IMG/VR virus record: IMGVR_UViG_3300048589_001041
Span: 1-24,752 of that record
DNA: 24,752 nucleotides
Origin: a virus
Strand: one strand, 5' to 3'
The notes beneath the pieces are model-generated. The model ran no database searches and was not told the DNA's origin. It saw nothing but the letters and a program-made list of their open reading frames with translations. Each line of letters starts with the position of its first letter. Within the stretch, counting starts at the first letter, position 1. Below are positions 13,194-21,627 of the stretch, piece by piece. The position numbers and the translations under genes are program-made.

Positions 13194-14156
13194 ATGCCTA
13201 TTACCCTAGCAAATGCAAAGCAACTTTCTCAGGAGAAGCTGACTGGCTTCGTCATTGACGAATTCCGCAAGTCCGCACTCCTGGATACGTTGATCTTTGA
13301 CAATACTGTGAAGCCGCAGGGCGGCCAGAGCATGACCTACAGCTACAACCGGGTCAGCACCCAGCCGACCGCGGCCGGCCGCGCCATCAACAGCGAGTTC
13401 ACGCCTCAAGAAACCATCACCCAGCGCTACAACGTTGACCTGAAGGTCTTCGGTGGCAGCTTCGAGCTGGACCGCGTGCTCATCAAGCATGAGCGCCAGG
13501 TGGTGAATCACGTCCAGTTCCAGATCGAGCAGAAGGTCAAGGCCACCATTGCCTTGTTCCACGACTGGTTCATCAACGGCGACGCAGGTGACAACCCGCT
13601 CATGTTTGACGGCTTGGACAAGGCCGTGAGCGGCACCTCCACTGAGCTGGATCCCGGGACCGACATCGATTTGTCCTCCTCGGCCGCCATCGACACCAAC
13701 TGGAAGGTGTTCCTGGATCATCTGCGCCGCTTGCGCGCCCGCATGGATGGGGCTCCCTCGCTGTATGCGATGAGTGGCGATATGTTCGGTGTCTTCCAGT
13801 CCGTGATGGACCGTGCGGGCATCAACCTGCTGAGCAAGGAAACCTACGGTCATGAAGTGGCTGTGTGGGGCCCCTCGCTGGTGATGAGCCTGGGCGACAA
13901 ACCTGGCACCTCTGACCCAATCATCGAAACGGACGCGGGCGTCACCAGCATCTATGCGGCCCGTATCGGCTTGGATGGCGTGCATGGTGTTTCCCCTGAG
14001 GGCGACGACCTGGTTACGCAATATTTGCCGGACCTGAAGGCCCCTGGCGCTGTGAAGTTGGGCGAGGTGGAGATGGTGGCTGCAACTGCCGTCAAGGCCA
14101 CCCGCTCGGCTGGTGTTCTGCGCGGCATCAAGATCTCTGAGAGCGAGAGCGCCTAA
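13194..14156 (+). CDS. Major capsid protein (HK97-fold expected)
   Basis: A 320-aa protein directly after the scaffold with a GGAG site 7 nt before the ATG. It starts with a coat-type N-terminus (ANAKQLSQEKLTGFVIDEFR), a GGQSMTYSYNRV E-loop-like region, a long spine-like helix near residues 95-130 (VNHVQFQIEQKVKATIALFH) and a P-domain with MDGAPSLYAMSGDMFGVFQS. Length and order match A118-like capsids. The exact family is uncertain but the role is clear from position. Confidence 0.88.
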   Translation: MPITLANAKQLSQEKLTGFVIDEFRKSALLDTLIFDNTVKPQGGQSMTYSYNRVSTQPTAAGRAINSEFTPQETITQRYNVDLKVFGGSFELDRVLIKHERQVVNHVQFQIEQKVKATIALFHDWFINGDAGDNPLMFDGLDKAVSGTSTELDPGTDIDLSSSAAIDTNWKVFLDHLRRLRARMDGAPSLYAMSGDMFGVFQSVMDRAGINLLSKETYGHEVAVWGPSLVMSLGDKPGTSDPIIETDAGVTSIYAARIGLDGVHGVSPEGDDLVTQYLPDLKAPGAVKLGEVEMVAATAVKATRSAGVLRGIKISESESA

Positions 14157-14187
14157 AGCGGCGCACTCGAACCGCACCTGAATAGCT

Positions 14188-14583
14188 ATGGCCGCGTACG
14201 CAGATTACGACTTCTACATCACCGTATATCTCGGCGCGGCCATAGCTGAGGATGCCTTCCCTGCACTGGCCCTGCGCGCATCAGAGCAAATCGATGCGCT
14301 CACCTTTGGGCGGGCGCCCAAGGTGCCTGAGACCGACCAGGCCACGCTAACCCTGCTAGGCAAAGCCTGCTGTGCAGCCGCTGAGGTTGAGCAGGCAGCG
14401 CAGCAGGCCGGCGGCGCGGTTGGCGTGCAGGCCGAGCGCCTGGGCAACTACTCTGTGACCTATGCGGCCGGCTCCGAAAAGCAGCTCAGCCTTGCCCAGC
14501 AAGTGGAGCAAGCGGTGAGCAAGTACCTGGCCGGCACCGGCTTGATGTTTCGTGGCTTCTACGAAGGCGAGTACGGCCGATGA
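14188..14583 (+). CDS. Head-tail connector (adaptor) protein
   Basis: A 131-aa helical protein starting AAYADYDFYITVYLGAAIAE, then an FPALALRASEQIDALTFGR helix as in gp6/gp15-type adaptors that bind beneath the portal. A mid-region of alanine-rich helices and GNYSVTYAAGSEKQ follow. It lies just after the major capsid as expected. No good ribosome site is seen 31 nt after the capsid stop. The stop overlaps the next start (ATGA). Confidence 0.75.
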   Translation: MAAYADYDFYITVYLGAAIAEDAFPALALRASEQIDALTFGRAPKVPETDQATLTLLGKACCAAAEVEQAAQQAGGAVGVQAERLGNYSVTYAAGSEKQLSLAQQVEQAVSKYLAGTGLMFRGFYEGEYGR

Positions 14584-15002
14584 TCACCAACGCCGACCTG
14601 ACGCTCTACAACAAGTACATCGAAGAACGCAAGGAGCGGTTTCAGCGCGTCCAGCTGCTGGGCGTGATGTGGGAGAACCGCAAAGCCCGCAACGTGCTGG
14701 CCAGCGGCGGCAACATCGCCGCAGACCAGGCCGCCATCTACATCCCGATGAGCATCCCTGGCTACCTGGCGCCCAAGGAGTGGCAGGCAGGCCAGGATGA
14801 ATCAGGCGACGAAGATCTGGTGACGTGGACACTGCAGACTGGCGACTTTGTGGTGCGGGGCCTGGTGGATGACGAGCTGGACGATGATTTTGGCCCATCG
14901 GCGCTGAAGGCCAAATACGATGACGTATTGGTGATCAGCAGCGTGGACACCATGAAAGCTGGTGGTGAAGCTATGCACCACTGGCAGGTGGGTGCCAAAT
15001 GA
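14580..15002 (+). CDS. Minor capsid / head-closure protein
   Basis: A 140-aa protein starting MITNADLTLYNKYIEERKER and containing a YIPMSIPGYLAPKEW segment. It lies in the slot of Minor_capsid_1/DUF6751-type head-closure proteins in A118-like phages. It is coupled by ATGA on both sides. It probably forms the stopper ring between adaptor and tail. Confidence 0.7.
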   Translation: MITNADLTLYNKYIEERKERFQRVQLLGVMWENRKARNVLASGGNIAADQAAIYIPMSIPGYLAPKEWQAGQDESGDEDLVTWTLQTGDFVVRGLVDDELDDDFGPSALKAKYDDVLVISSVDTMKAGGEAMHHWQVGAK

Positions 15003-15397
15003 GCGGGCCGGTCATTCAGACGCCGCGGGGCGCCGTCTTCCACACGCCAAACGGGTCTGCACGCCTGATCTGGAACCCCGGCTTCAAGCCGGTTTGGCAA
15101 GGGCGCTACACCGGTGCGCAGCACTTCGTGGATAGCGAAGTCCTGCGAGGAACTGAGCCCTTCACGCCTTTGCTCACGGGCACGCTGATCAAGACGGGCC
15201 AGCTGGGCACTGAAGTGGGTAGCGGCCTGGTGCAGTGGATTGCCCTGTATGCACGCCGCCAGTACTACGCCAAGCGCAAGACGGGCAGCCAAACTGGCCC
15301 ATTACGCGGGCCCTACTGGTTCGACCGCTGGAAGGCGGCAGATGGCGGGGCCACCGTGCGCAAAGCCCGGCGCCTGGCCGGCGGTGGTGTGCGATGA
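14999..15397 (+). CDS. Minor capsid protein 2-like (head-tail joining)
   Basis: A 132-aa protein with HFVDSEVLRGTEPFTPLLTG, then TLIKTGQLGTEVGSGLVQWI and YARRQYYAKRKTG before GPYWFDRWKA, a pattern of the Minor_capsid_2 family. These proteins link head and tail in A118-like phages. ATGA overlaps at both ends place it in a tightly coupled block of four connector genes. Confidence 0.8.
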   Translation: MSGPVIQTPRGAVFHTPNGSARLIWNPGFKPVWQGRYTGAQHFVDSEVLRGTEPFTPLLTGTLIKTGQLGTEVGSGLVQWIALYARRQYYAKRKTGSQTGPLRGPYWFDRWKAADGGATVRKARRLAGGGVR

Positions 15398-15840
15398 CCA
15401 TCATCGAAGCACTGCAGACGTGGATCGGCAGCTTTGATCTGCTTGCGGCCGAGGCCCCGTTGTTTGTGGATCACGTAGATGCCGGCACGCTGACGCAGTA
15501 TGCCATCGTCCCGCTGCCTGGCCCGCCCATTGTGGAACGCTATCTGGATGGCAGTAGCACGCGCCAGTATGCGTTTGCAATCCAGTTTGCGGCACCCACC
15601 GCGGACGACCAGGCGCGCCTGGCCAATAGCGGGTTCATGGAGTTTCTCAGCGATGAGTTTGAGCGCCGCACGGCGGATGGCGATCTGCCTGATCTTGGCG
15701 ATCGCCGCATGGCAGAAGCCGTTGAAGCCGTGAATTCGGGCTTCCTGGCCCAGCAGGGCGAGAGCGACAGTGCAATTTACCAAATCAGTTGCCGGCTGGA
15801 GTACTTCCAACCGGCGATGACGAGCGACGAATCTGAGTAA
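15394..15840 (+). CDS. Minor capsid protein 3-like / tail terminator
   Basis: Start at the ATG overlapping the previous TGA, 148 aa, begins MTIIEALQTWIGSFDLLAAE. FVDHVDAGTLTQYAIVPLPG and the end AIYQISCRLEYFQPAM are typical of the Minor_capsid_3/tail-terminator group, which caps the tail tube. It lies just before the tail tube gene. An upstream in-frame ATG at 15235 would overlap the previous gene heavily and is not the start. Confidence 0.78.
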   Translation: MTIIEALQTWIGSFDLLAAEAPLFVDHVDAGTLTQYAIVPLPGPPIVERYLDGSSTRQYAFAIQFAAPTADDQARLANSGFMEFLSDEFERRTADGDLPDLGDRRMAEAVEAVNSGFLAQQGESDSAIYQISCRLEYFQPAMTSDESE

Positions 15841-15852
15841 GGAGAAATAGCT

Positions 15853-16350
15853 ATGGCAAAAGTACGCCGAGATCAATTCCGCACTTTCATCGACACGACC
15901 CCCAAAGCGGGGTCTGCCACCTTCGCGCTGTTGGGCAAGGGGATTTCCGATTCTGCGGTGAACGCCAATCCGCAGACGGAGACTGAGCACTACATCAGCG
16001 ACAAAGAGGCCACCACGGACACCAACAGCTACCAGCGTGCACTGCCGTTTGATGCTCGCCTGATCATGAGCGATGAGGCCCTGGCCTACCTCGAAGGCCT
16101 ATGGCGCGACGGCCCGCCGGTGCTGGATGATGCGGTGACCGAAATCGTGAACGTGTACACATATCACGAAAAGGTGGAAGGCAAGTACCCGGCCACCAAG
16201 CACGAGGTTTCGATTGCCTATGACAACTTTGGTGGTACCGGTGGTGATGGGGTGCGGATCAGCGGGAACCTCAATTACCGCGGCGACCAGGTCAATGGCT
16301 GGTTTGACCCCGTGGAGCTGGAGTTCACCGCGACCGAAGAGAGCGCATAA
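15853..16350 (+). CDS. Major tail tube protein
   Basis: A 165-aa beta-rich protein with a strong AAGGAG site. It starts MAKVRRDQFRTFIDTTP and has DSAVNANPQTETEHYISDKE, then ATTDTNSYQRALPFDARL, features of Firmicutes-type siphophage tube proteins. It stands between the connectors and the chaperone gene. A perfect hairpin follows and could separate its high expression from the downstream genes. Confidence 0.82.
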   Translation: MAKVRRDQFRTFIDTTPKAGSATFALLGKGISDSAVNANPQTETEHYISDKEATTDTNSYQRALPFDARLIMSDEALAYLEGLWRDGPPVLDDAVTEIVNVYTYHEKVEGKYPATKHEVSIAYDNFGGTGGDGVRISGNLNYRGDQVNGWFDPVELEFTATEESA

Positions 16351-16366
16351 GTAGAGACAGTCAGCC

Positions 16367-16402
16367 CCCGTATGGAGCGCGGTAAGCCGCGCTCCATACG
16401 GG
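16367..16402. other. Perfect 16-bp hairpin between tail tube and chaperone genes
   Basis: CCCGTATGGAGCGCGG (16367-16382) pairs perfectly with 16387-16402 around a TAAG loop. There is no T tract, so it is not a standard terminator. It ends one base before the AGGAG site of the next gene. Likely roles are mRNA protection or processing to keep tube mRNA abundant, or limiting translation downstream. Confidence 0.8.
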
Positions 16403-16416
16403 CAGGAGATAAACCG

Positions 16417-16869
16417 ATGGATTCCATTCGAATTGATCAGCCCAACCTGAAGCGCATTCTCATCAATGAGGATGAGAGCAAGGTGCTTGAGTTTGACCCT
16501 AGCGATGTTGCTTTCATCGAGCGCTTTTACAAGGTTTTCAACGAGCTGAAGGCCAAGATCGAGGACTACCAGCAGCGCAACAACGATCTGGGCAGCCATG
16601 TAGCAACCGATGAGCTGGGGGTGCCCCTGAATGTGGGTGACCGGCTCAAACTGCTTAGTGAGGCGTGTGAGTACATCCGCGGCCTGGTAGATGACCTGTT
16701 TGGTGCTGGTACCGCCCAGATGGTATTTGGCGACGCACGCAGCTTGCGCCAGTTCGAAATCTTTTTTGAGCAGCTCACGCCCTTCATTGAGAAACCCCGG
16801 GCCGAGAAGCTAAAGCCTTATGTGGTGCCTCGCCGCGGCGGCAAGAAGCAGAAGCGGAGCGGCAAATAA
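16417..16869 (+). CDS. Tail assembly chaperone (gpG-like)
   Basis: A 150-aa helical, acidic protein starting MDSIRIDQPNLKRILINEDE with a basic tail (RRGGKKQKRSGK). AGGAG lies 9 nt upstream of this ATG. An in-frame ATG at 16372 sits inside the hairpin without a ribosome site and is rejected. Position between tube and Gp15/tape measure is that of the tail chaperone that coats the tape measure during assembly. Its TAA overlaps the next gene's start. Confidence 0.75.
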   Translation: MDSIRIDQPNLKRILINEDESKVLEFDPSDVAFIERFYKVFNELKAKIEDYQQRNNDLGSHVATDELGVPLNVGDRLKLLSEACEYIRGLVDDLFGAGTAQMVFGDARSLRQFEIFFEQLTPFIEKPRAEKLKPYVVPRRGGKKQKRSGK

Positions 16870-17486
16870 GCGTCAATCTGCTGGTCTCCGACTTCCCTGA
16901 AAGCATCACCCTGGGAGGGCGCGAGCTCGCCTTGAACACCGATTTCCGGGCCGCCCTTGGCGGCCTCTTGGCGTTTGAGGATCCTGAGCTGACAGCTAGC
17001 GAAAAGCAGGGCGTTTTGCTGAGCAATTTGTTCCCCGAGGTTGACTTTGGCGAGCTTACTCCGGCCGAGTTGATCGAGTTGCAGGAGCGGGTGAATTGGT
17101 ACCTGAATGCCGGCCAGCCCGAGAGTGAGGACCATGCTGCGGATGGGCCGCGGGTGTACTCCTTCGGCAAAGACGGTGCCCTGATTTTTGCCGCCTTCCG
17201 GCAGACACATGGCATTGACTTGCAGGGCGCTGAGCTGCATTGGTGGAGTTTTCTGGCCCTATTCATGGATTTGGGCAACGAGACGGCGTTTAACCAGCTG
17301 GTCTCGTTGCGCAAGCGCGTGAAAACCGGCAAGGCCACCAAGGAGGAGCGCCAGGCAGCCAGCGAACTGGGGGCTCGGTTTGATTTGGAAGAGCTTGATG
17401 AGCGCACTCCTGACGAGCGGATGCAGGATGATGAATTCGACCGCTTGGTAGAGAAAGGGCGGCGCAAGCGTGAGCAAGCCAGCTGA
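16866..17486 (+). CDS. Gp15-family tail chaperone with apparent ATA start
   Basis: The protein reads (M)SVNLLVSDFPESITLGGREL then ALNTDFRAALGGLLAFEDPE, the normal N-terminus of the Bacteriophage Gp15 family, giving 206 aa. The only codon in the right place is ATA at 16866-16868, overlapping the upstream TAA as ATAA. GGAG lies 6 nt upstream, ideal spacing. The first standard start, TTG 16932, would cut off 22 conserved residues and lacks a ribosome site. The gene lies in the -1 frame relative to the chaperone, as in G/GT pairs, but I see no slippery heptamer. One G-to-A change would turn ATGA into ATAA and keep the upstream stop. The C-terminus is basic and charged. Confidence 0.75.
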   Translation: MSVNLLVSDFPESITLGGRELALNTDFRAALGGLLAFEDPELTASEKQGVLLSNLFPEVDFGELTPAELIELQERVNWYLNAGQPESEDHAADGPRVYSFGKDGALIFAAFRQTHGIDLQGAELHWWSFLALFMDLGNETAFNQLVSLRKRVKTGKATKEERQAASELGARFDLEELDERTPDERMQDDEFDRLVEKGRRKREQAS

Positions 17487-17670
17487 GTATGACCAGGCGG
17501 TCATGGATGATCTGCTGGCCACGCCCGGCGTGCAGGAGCACGTGCAGCAGATGAAGCCTGAGGTGTTGGAAGCCTATATTGAGCTGCTCTTGCAGCCGCA
17601 AGGCTACCTGCCGAGCATTTATGAACAGCACCGCCAAACCCTTGAGCGTCGTAAGGAGCACGGCCTGTAA
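17470..17670 (+). CDS. Small protein between Gp15 and tape measure
   Basis: A 66-aa acidic helical protein, MSKPAEYDQAVMDDLLATPG and on, with GTG start 17 nt inside the end of Gp15 and AAGGGCGG upstream. Its stop overlaps the tape measure start (TAATG). No family recognised. Position suggests a third chaperone-like subunit. It is not required by every related phage. Confidence 0.65.
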   Translation: MSKPAEYDQAVMDDLLATPGVQEHVQQMKPEVLEAYIELLLQPQGYLPSIYEQHRQTLERRKEHGL

Positions 17671-19883
17671 TGCAGTACGACGGCTCTATTCGCATTGACA
17701 CGCGCATTGATGAGCGCGGCTTCAACACGGGCGTGGCCTCGATGCAGAAGATCCTGCTGCGTATTGGGCGCCTTGTGGCAACCACTTTCGCCGTCGCGGC
17801 GATTGTGGCGTTTGGGCGCACCGCGGTGCAGGCAGCCAGCGAAACCGCTTCTGCGATGGTGGGCCTGCAGTCGGTGGCCGAGGGTGTGGGCACCAGTTTT
17901 GCAGACGCCCACGAGTTCATAAAAGACTTCACCGCGGATGGCCTGGTGCCGGCCACCAATGCCGTCAACGCGTACAAGAACCTTCTGCTGCGTGGCTATG
18001 ACACCTCGCAGATCGAAGGTGTGCTTACGGCTCTCAAGGACAGCGCCGCCTTCGGCCGGCAGGGCCGGCTCTCGATGGGCGAAGCCATCGAATCGGCCAG
18101 TGAAGGCCTGAAGAACGAGAACTCCCTGCTGGTAGACAACGCCGGTGTCACCAAGAACGTGGCCAAGATGTGGCGTGACTACGCCGCCTCGATCGGCACC
18201 ACCGTGGGTGCGCTGACCCAGCAGCAGAAGATCGATGCTGAATACCAGGGCATCCTGCAGGAGACCCGCTTCCAAACTGGCGATGCGGCCAAGCTAGCCG
18301 GCACCTACGCCGGCCAGCTATCGGCGCTGGGTGTGAGCTTCTACAACCTTAAGGTGGGGATCGGTAATGTCATCATCCCGATCGCCCAGCGGGTGATGCC
18401 GTACATCAAGGCGGCGATTGACTTGCTGACGGTGTTTGCCAACCGCTTGGCCAGCATTATGAGCATCCTGTTTGGCGTGGATATTGGCGCGGCGCGCCAG
18501 TCTATGGATGCGGTGGCCGATGCGAGCAATGCGGCGGCGGACGGCCAGGCCAACTTGGCCAAGCAGACCGAGAAGGCAGGCAAGGCTGCCAAGGGCGCCC
18601 TGGCACCGTTCGATGAGCTGAATGTATTGGAGCAGCCGGATACCAGCGGCACCGGCGATGCTGCGGGCGTTGGCGGGATGCCAGCGGCGGGGGCGGCCTC
18701 TCCGTTTGATTCGCAGGTCATTGACGAGCAGTTGGAAGAGCTCAAAGCCAAGGTCGAGGCGTGGAAGCAGAGCTTTTTGCAGTTTATTGCGCCACTGCAG
18801 GAAGCTTGGGATCGCTTGTGGCTTTCTGCCCAGCCTCTAATCCGCACAGTGGGTGACATCCTGCTCTGGCTGTGGAACAACGTGCTGGTCCCTTTTGGGA
18901 CATGGTTGATACAAGACCTGGCGCCGGCCTTTCTGGATGTGATTACTCCTTTGCTAGAGATTGCCGATGCGGTGCTCGAAGTTCTTGGCCCCGCCTTCCT
19001 GTGGCTCTGGAAAAATGTTCTTGAGCCAGCATTCGCTTGGATTGGCAGCGTACTGGTGGGCATTTTGGAATGGCACACCGAAAGGCTACAGGAGCAAACG
19101 AAGTGGATTGAAGACAATGCCAAAGCTTGGCAACTTTTGGTGATCATTCTCGCCATCGCTGCGGTATTCATTCTCGCCACCTTAAGCCCGATCGCCGCGG
19201 TAGTGCTGGCCATCATTGCCATCATCGCCATCATTGCCAACTGGGGGAAAATCTGGGAGTGGCTGAAGGGGGTTGGCAAATCGGTGTTGGATTCGCTGAA
19301 GGCGGCCTGGTCCACTTTTGGCGCGTGGTTCCAGCGCACAGTGATTGACCCGGTCTCTAACGGCTTCAACACCCTGTTGGATAGCCTAAGCATAGGCTGG
19401 CAGCGTACCTGGGACGGAATCAAGGGCTTCGTCAAAAACACCGTCAACGGCATCATTGACCTGATCAACGGCATGCTGCGGGCGGTGGCCGGCGGGCTGA
19501 ATGCGGTGATCGGCAGCATGAATTCACTCAAGGTGAACATCCCCGACTGGGTGCCGAATTTCGGCGGCAAGAGCTTTGGGCTGAGCATTCCCACGGTGGG
19601 CGTGCCGCAAATCCCCCGCCTGGCCCGCGGCGCGGTGATCCCGCCGAACGCTGAGTTCCTGGCGGTGCTGGGCGACCAGCGCAACGGCAACAACATTGAG
19701 GCCCCGCAGGCGCTCCTGGAGCAAATGCTGGAGCGCGCCGTTGCCGGCGCCCAGGGCAGCCAGCAGGTGACGATCAACTTCACTGGCAGCATGGCTGAGC
19801 TGGTGCGGATCCTGAAGCCCAAGATCGACCAGGAGTATGTGCGCGCCGATAGTTCGCTGGTAAGCAGTGGAGGGGCGGCGTGA
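17670..19883 (+). CDS. Tail tape measure protein
   Basis: A 737-aa protein that sets tail length and is delivered on infection. It begins with the repeat-like SIRIDTRIDERGFNTGVASM, then long helical stretches with many Ala and Gln. There are hydrophobic helices at about residues 488-524 (LLVIILAIAAVFILATL and AAVVLAIIAIIAIIANW) and Trp-rich pore-type segments (LWLWNNVLVPFGTWL, FLWLWKNVLEPAFAW). The end region holds LARGAVIPPNAEFLAVLGDQ, a common tape measure terminus motif. AAGGAG lies upstream. At 737 aa it would predict a tail of about 110 nm by the usual 1.5 angstrom per residue rule. Confidence 0.92.
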   Translation: MQYDGSIRIDTRIDERGFNTGVASMQKILLRIGRLVATTFAVAAIVAFGRTAVQAASETASAMVGLQSVAEGVGTSFADAHEFIKDFTADGLVPATNAVNAYKNLLLRGYDTSQIEGVLTALKDSAAFGRQGRLSMGEAIESASEGLKNENSLLVDNAGVTKNVAKMWRDYAASIGTTVGALTQQQKIDAEYQGILQETRFQTGDAAKLAGTYAGQLSALGVSFYNLKVGIGNVIIPIAQRVMPYIKAAIDLLTVFANRLASIMSILFGVDIGAARQSMDAVADASNAAADGQANLAKQTEKAGKAAKGALAPFDELNVLEQPDTSGTGDAAGVGGMPAAGAASPFDSQVIDEQLEELKAKVEAWKQSFLQFIAPLQEAWDRLWLSAQPLIRTVGDILLWLWNNVLVPFGTWLIQDLAPAFLDVITPLLEIADAVLEVLGPAFLWLWKNVLEPAFAWIGSVLVGILEWHTERLQEQTKWIEDNAKAWQLLVIILAIAAVFILATLSPIAAVVLAIIAIIAIIANWGKIWEWLKGVGKSVLDSLKAAWSTFGAWFQRTVIDPVSNGFNTLLDSLSIGWQRTWDGIKGFVKNTVNGIIDLINGMLRAVAGGLNAVIGSMNSLKVNIPDWVPNFGGKSFGLSIPTVGVPQIPRLARGAVIPPNAEFLAVLGDQRNGNNIEAPQALLEQMLERAVAGAQGSQQVTINFTGSMAELVRILKPKIDQEYVRADSSLVSSGGAA

Positions 19884-20263
19884 TCGTAATCGACGGTGAC
19901 ACCTTCAATGTGCCTATTCTGCAGCTGACGGATACGCTCAACTTCTTGGACAAGTACGCTGAGCGCACAGTAGATGGCAACCTGCGGCGCGAGCTGATTG
20001 GAACCTTTCCTAAGGCACGGCTGATCTTCGCTTCGCCGACCACCTGGGAAGAGCGGGCTGAGTTTGGCCGACTGACGTCCAAGCTGCGTGAGCCGGTGGA
20101 GTTCCACACGGTCACCATCCCAGCTGAAGATGGCACCACCTTCACGTTCATCGCCTATGTGTCTGAGGTGACCCGGGAGCTCAAGCGCTGGACGCCCGCT
20201 GCCACTTGGTGGAAAGCCCTCAGTGTGACCTTTACCGCCCAGGGTCCGAAGGACAGGCCATGA
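19880..20263 (+). CDS. Distal tail / baseplate-type protein
   Basis: A 127-aa protein, GTG start overlapping the tape measure TGA (GTGA). It reads MIVIDGDTFNVPILQLTDTL then NFLDKYAERTVDGNLRREL, a pattern found in small distal-tail proteins of A118-like and clostridial phages. The rest is beta-rich. It precedes the large baseplate protein, with which it is coupled by ATGA. Confidence 0.7.
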   Translation: MIVIDGDTFNVPILQLTDTLNFLDKYAERTVDGNLRRELIGTFPKARLIFASPTTWEERAEFGRLTSKLREPVEFHTVTIPAEDGTTFTFIAYVSEVTRELKRWTPAATWWKALSVTFTAQGPKDRP

Positions 20264-21627
20264 GCACATCTCCGGTTATCCAAATGACAATCGGCGATGA
20301 AACGTTGGTCTTTGAAGGCCCGCAGGTGCGCACTGCTCATTTGGTAGTGGAAAGCAGCCCGATCAGCGACGAGCTTCCCGGCAGCTCCATTGAGTTCACC
20401 ATCATCAGCACAGATGAAACATTCTCGATGTTCAACGCCGAGCGGGTGAATTTGCTGGCTGAGCGGCTTCCCATCCTGGCGTACGAACGGGTAGACGGGA
20501 GTTTGAAATGGCTGGGCAAGTTCTACCTGGAAGATTGGTCCAACCTCAGCGAGCAGGAGATTCAGTTTCAGGCCATCGATCTGATCGGGGTGATGGAAGA
20601 GATGGCGTTTGAGGGCATCTTCTGGGCCAGCCCGGTCACACTGGATACTGCCTTGCGCCAGGTGTTGGTGCCGGCTGATATCCCCTATGACCTGGACCCG
20701 AGCATCGCATCGAGAACCCTGAAGGGGTGGATTGCACCTGGAAGCTACCGCAGCGCGCTAAAGCAAATGCTATTTGCTGCCCGTGCCACGGTGAGTACTT
20801 TTGGGTCTGACAAGCTCACCATCCGCTCTGTCGCATTGCCCAACAAAATGCCCGATGTGATTTTGGCCGACGCGAGTGTGGCTGACAGCCGCAAACCGTC
20901 TTTGTTGCCTCTGGTGTATTCGGTCGAGCTGGTAAGCCACGACTACAAGGAGTCGGACGCGCCAGAAACGGTGTTCGATGGCATCCTGGGCGCCGGCACC
21001 CATAAGATCATTTTCGAGCGGCCTTACTACAACATCGAGATCATTGGCCCAGGCTTTGTTCCGGACACCTTGGTGAGCACTGAAGGCGATCGGATCGTAA
21101 CGACCAGTGGAGACTGGATTGCGGTTGGTGGTAGTTTCCAGTTCGGCCCTAATTCCGTCACGCTCACGCTGAGCGAGGAAGCTGAGATCCTGATCACCGG
21201 CTACCCGTGGCAGGACCGGATGAAGTCGTTCCAGTTTGTTGAGGCAGATGCGGCCAGCTACGGGAACAAGAAAATGCTATCCATCCGAGAAGCCACTTTG
21301 GTTTCCGAGGATGCTGCCCAAGGCGTCTTGGATACCGTGCGCGACTACTACCGCCAGCGCTATCAGCAGGAGTATGAGGTGCTGCCCTCGGATGTGGCGC
21401 CGGGCGCCAAAGTGCTGGTGAATACCTATTACCGCAAGAAGCTACTCACCCAGGTGCGGCGCATTGAATTCGATATGGCGGGGGGCTTTCTGGGGCAGGT
21501 GATATCTCGTGGGATTGTGCCGCAGTATATACCGCCGATGGAGCACCCGTACCTGCGGCCACGGACAGGGGTGGCGGTCGCCGGCGCTGATTTGCTGCGC
21601 CAAAACATGTTTCGGGAGTATGCGTAA
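20260..21627 (+). CDS. Baseplate hub / tail-associated protein
   Basis: Start at the ATG overlapping the previous TGA, with AAGGA upstream, 455 aa. The N-terminal 140 residues are beta-rich (MTIGDETLVFEGPQVRTAHL, WLGKFYLEDWSNLSEQEIQF). A middle TALRQVLVPADIPYDLDPSI region and a C-terminal DTVRDYYRQRYQQEYEVLPS fit the hub/gpP-type proteins at the tail tip. No enzymatic motif is seen. It is followed by the fibre genes. Confidence 0.7.
   Translation: MSTSPVIQMTIGDETLVFEGPQVRTAHLVVESSPISDELPGSSIEFTIISTDETFSMFNAERVNLLAERLPILAYERVDGSLKWLGKFYLEDWSNLSEQEIQFQAIDLIGVMEEMAFEGIFWASPVTLDTALRQVLVPADIPYDLDPSIASRTLKGWIAPGSYRSALKQMLFAARATVSTFGSDKLTIRSVALPNKMPDVILADASVADSRKPSLLPLVYSVELVSHDYKESDAPETVFDGILGAGTHKIIFERPYYNIEIIGPGFVPDTLVSTEGDRIVTTSGDWIAVGGSFQFGPNSVTLTLSEEAEILITGYPWQDRMKSFQFVEADAASYGNKKMLSIREATLVSEDAAQGVLDTVRDYYRQRYQQEYEVLPSDVAPGAKVLVNTYYRKKLLTQVRRIEFDMAGGFLGQVISRGIVPQYIPPMEHPYLRPRTGVAVAGADLLRQNMFREYA

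Noticed and set aside
13206-14177. 323-codon minus-strand frame opposite the major capsid gene
   Set aside because: His/Gln/Val-rich shadow of the capsid gene without a ribosome site or recognisable domain.
16372-16416. Upstream in-frame ATG extending the tail chaperone by 15 residues
   Set aside because: The ATG is buried in a perfect hairpin with no ribosome site, whereas ATG 16417 has AGGAG at good spacing.
16791-16866. -1 programmed frameshift joining the tail chaperone to Gp15, as in lambda G/GT
   Set aside because: The frame relation is right (-1) and open for about 75 nt, but no X-XXY-YYZ slippery heptamer is present, while a well placed GGAG precedes ATA 16866.
18341-20269. 642-codon open frame on the minus strand opposite the tape measure and distal tail genes
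   Set aside because: It is antisense to clearly coding genes, has Ser/Pro/Arg-rich low-information sequence with no domain, and no ribosome site; it reflects the codon bias of the plus strand.
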